A stretch of DNA of 39,603 nucleotides. Source: Oscillospiraceae bacterium. GTDB taxonomy: Bacteria; Bacillota; Clostridia; Oscillospirales; Oscillospiraceae. Position numbers and translations under genes: made by a program. Below are positions 38,222-39,603 of this stretch, one piece after another; positions within the stretch are counted from its first letter, which is position 1; the number at the start of each line of letters is the position of its first letter. The notes beneath the pieces are model-generated. The model was given only the letters and a program-made list of their open reading frames with translations, made no database searches and was not told the origin of the DNA. The stretch is taken from the NCBI GenBank assembly GCA_017408525.1, contig JAFQUN010000067.1, forward strand, positions 1 to 39,603, written 5' to 3'.

Positions 38222-39603
38222 ATGCTCACTTATAACCTTCAAAAAGATGCGAAGCTGCCGCTATATGAGGCGCTTTACCGCAATATACGAGACGACATCC
38301 TCTCCGGCGTCCTGCACGCAGGGGAACGTCTGCCGTCCAAACGTGCGCTTGCGGAGCATTTGAATGTGAGCAAGGTGACAGTCGAAAACGCCTATGCGCA
38401 GCTTATTGCCGAGGGCTTTGTCCGCACAGTCCCCAAAAGCGGCTGCTTTGTTGAGAAGGTCGAACGTATCGAGCGGAAACTGTCCGCAAGTATGCCGACA
38501 GCAAGCATTGCCGCACCAAAAACATGGCTCGCCGACTACACCCGCAGCAGCACGACGCCCGAGTGCTTCCCGTTTTCCACATGGGCAAAGCTGATGCGCC
38601 GCGTTATCCTCGACAGCTCTACCGCACTTTTGGACGAGACGCCCTTCAACGGAGCGCCGGAGCTGCGAAATGCCATCGCAGGATACCTGTACCGCTTCCG
38701 CGCTCTGCACGTTTCGCCGGAACAAATCATCATCGGCGCAGGCTCCGAGTACCTCTACCAGCTTCTTATTCAGCTCGTCGGACGCGAAAAACGCTGGGCG
38801 GTCGAAGACCCCGGATACCGCAAGGTCAGCCGTATCCTCCACGCAAACGGTGTCGCTCTCTCCGCGATCTCACTTGACGGGGAGGGTATCCGCATCGACG
38901 CGCTGCAAAGCGCGCACGCCGACATCGTGCATCTTTCGCCAACGCACCACTTTCCCACCGGCATCGTTACGCCTATGCGCCGCAGACAGCAGCTTTTGCA
39001 GTGGGCGTGCGAAGGGGAGGGGCGCATCATCCTTGAAGACGACTATGACAGTGAGTTTCGATTTGGCACGCGCCCGATCCCTACGCTGCAAAGCCTGGAC
39101 GGTGCGCATCGGGTGGTTTACATAAACACATTTTCCAAAACAATGGCGCCGTCGCTGCGTATCAGCTATATGGTCCTGCCGCAGCCTCTCATGGAGCGCT
39201 ACCGCGCGGAGCTTTCGTTCTACGCCTGCACCGTTCCGGTTTTTGAGCAGCTCACGCTCGCGCGATTTATCGACGAGGGGTATTTTGAAAAGCACCTGAA
39301 TCGTGCGGGAAAGTACTATAAGGGCATCCGTGAGGAGCTGCTGCGCGCGCTTGCAAGCTCCTCCGCCGCGCCGCGTCTGCGTGTTTCCGCCGGTGACTCG
39401 GGGCTTCATTTTCTTATCCATGTGCGAACAGACAAAACGGAAGAGCAGCTCTCGCAGGCGCTTGCCCGCGAGGGGGTCGCCGTCAATTTTCTATCGCGCT
39501 ACTATGAAGACTCTGCCGCACACGCAAACGAGCGCACGCTCGTTATCAACTACGCCGGTGTCGGGCGCGATAATGCCTGCGCCATCGTCGATGCGCTTGA
39601 AAA
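38222..39603 (+). CDS. MocR-family (GntR-type HTH plus aminotransferase) regulator, 3' end beyond window
   Basis: At least 460 residues are visible and the frame is open at the window edge. An N-terminal winged HTH of the GntR type (PLYEALYRNIRDDILSG; RLPSKRALAEHLNVSKVTVE; AYAQLIAEGFV, residues 13-70) is followed by a fold-type I aminotransferase domain: NGAPELRNAIAGYL, IIIGAGSEYLYQLL, WAVEDPGYRKV, ILEDDYDSEFRFG and the PLP-lysine motif TFSKTMAPSLRISYM (about 304-318). MocR proteins such as PdxR and GabR sense PLP or amino acids and usually regulate a divergent or neighbouring gene. The target is not visible here. ATG 38222 follows AAAAGGG. Confidence 0.92.
   Translation, partial: MLTYNLQKDAKLPLYEALYRNIRDDILSGVLHAGERLPSKRALAEHLNVSKVTVENAYAQLIAEGFVRTVPKSGCFVEKVERIERKLSASMPTASIAAPKTWLADYTRSSTTPECFPFSTWAKLMRRVILDSSTALLDETPFNGAPELRNAIAGYLYRFRALHVSPEQIIIGAGSEYLYQLLIQLVGREKRWAVEDPGYRKVSRILHANGVALSAISLDGEGIRIDALQSAHADIVHLSPTHHFPTGIVTPMRRRQQLLQWACEGEGRIILEDDYDSEFRFGTRPIPTLQSLDGAHRVVYINTFSKTMAPSLRISYMVLPQPLMERYRAELSFYACTVPVFEQLTLARFIDEGYFEKHLNRAGKYYKGIREELLRALASSSAAPRLRVSAGDSGLHFLIHVRTDKTEEQLSQALAREGVAVNFLSRYYEDSAAHANERTLVINYAGVGRDNACAIVDALE

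Overview
The window looks like chromosomal DNA from an anaerobic, spore-forming Firmicute (class Clostridia), most likely a moderately high-GC gut lineage of the Oscillospiraceae type. Four things support this: spoIVA with a sigma-E-like promoter, a butyryl-CoA dehydrogenase/EtfBA electron-bifurcation set, an alaS T-box leader, and small Clostridia families (DUF4250-like, DUF6514-like). The genus cannot be fixed from sequence alone. No rRNA, tRNA, CRISPR array, phage or transposase gene was seen.

Layout. 1-670 holds one copy of a non-coding composite element. 763-7184 holds pcrA/uvrD, a HAD phosphatase facing it, a tagA-like glycosyltransferase overlapping a thymidylate kinase gene, a minus-strand gene for an extremely cysteine-rich peptide, and mltG. 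mltG is interrupted by an in-frame TAG exactly where the family has a conserved glutamine. 7258-10079 holds a U32 peptidase-family gene, a convergent EamA transporter overlapping its end, and a small membrane protein. 10076-13714 is an alaS block: promoter, an array of four hairpins, T-box riboswitch, alaS, a DUF4250-like gene and a HIT gene. 14073-18163 is a tightly coupled group: XRE regulator, comEC, holA, rnmV. A DUF6514-like gene and glnS follow. A divergent pair of small genes (a ribbon-helix-helix-type protein and an unknown 77-residue protein) precedes a second copy of the composite element.

22357-30820 is a molybdenum-hydroxylase region: a fused Fe-S/molybdopterin hydroxylase, type III pantothenate kinase (coaX), the MocA cytidylyltransferase on the minus strand, and a three-gene xdhABC operon closely resembling the E. 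coli xanthine dehydrogenase set. spoIVA (minus) and bcd-etfB-etfA (plus) are divergent. The right end is an operon-like run of five small, mostly membrane-anchored proteins of unknown function, then a MocR-type regulator cut by the window edge.

The most unusual signals are: the amber codon in mltG together with the contexts of the other three TAG stops; two copies of a 670-840-bp composite repeat with long inverted ends and no transposase; a second dispersed repeat (three copies) whose hairpins vary in sequence but keep their pairing; the hairpin array upstream of the alaS T-box; and the divergent ribbon-helix-helix/77-residue module, which has a perfect-consensus promoter and 11-bp-spaced direct repeats.
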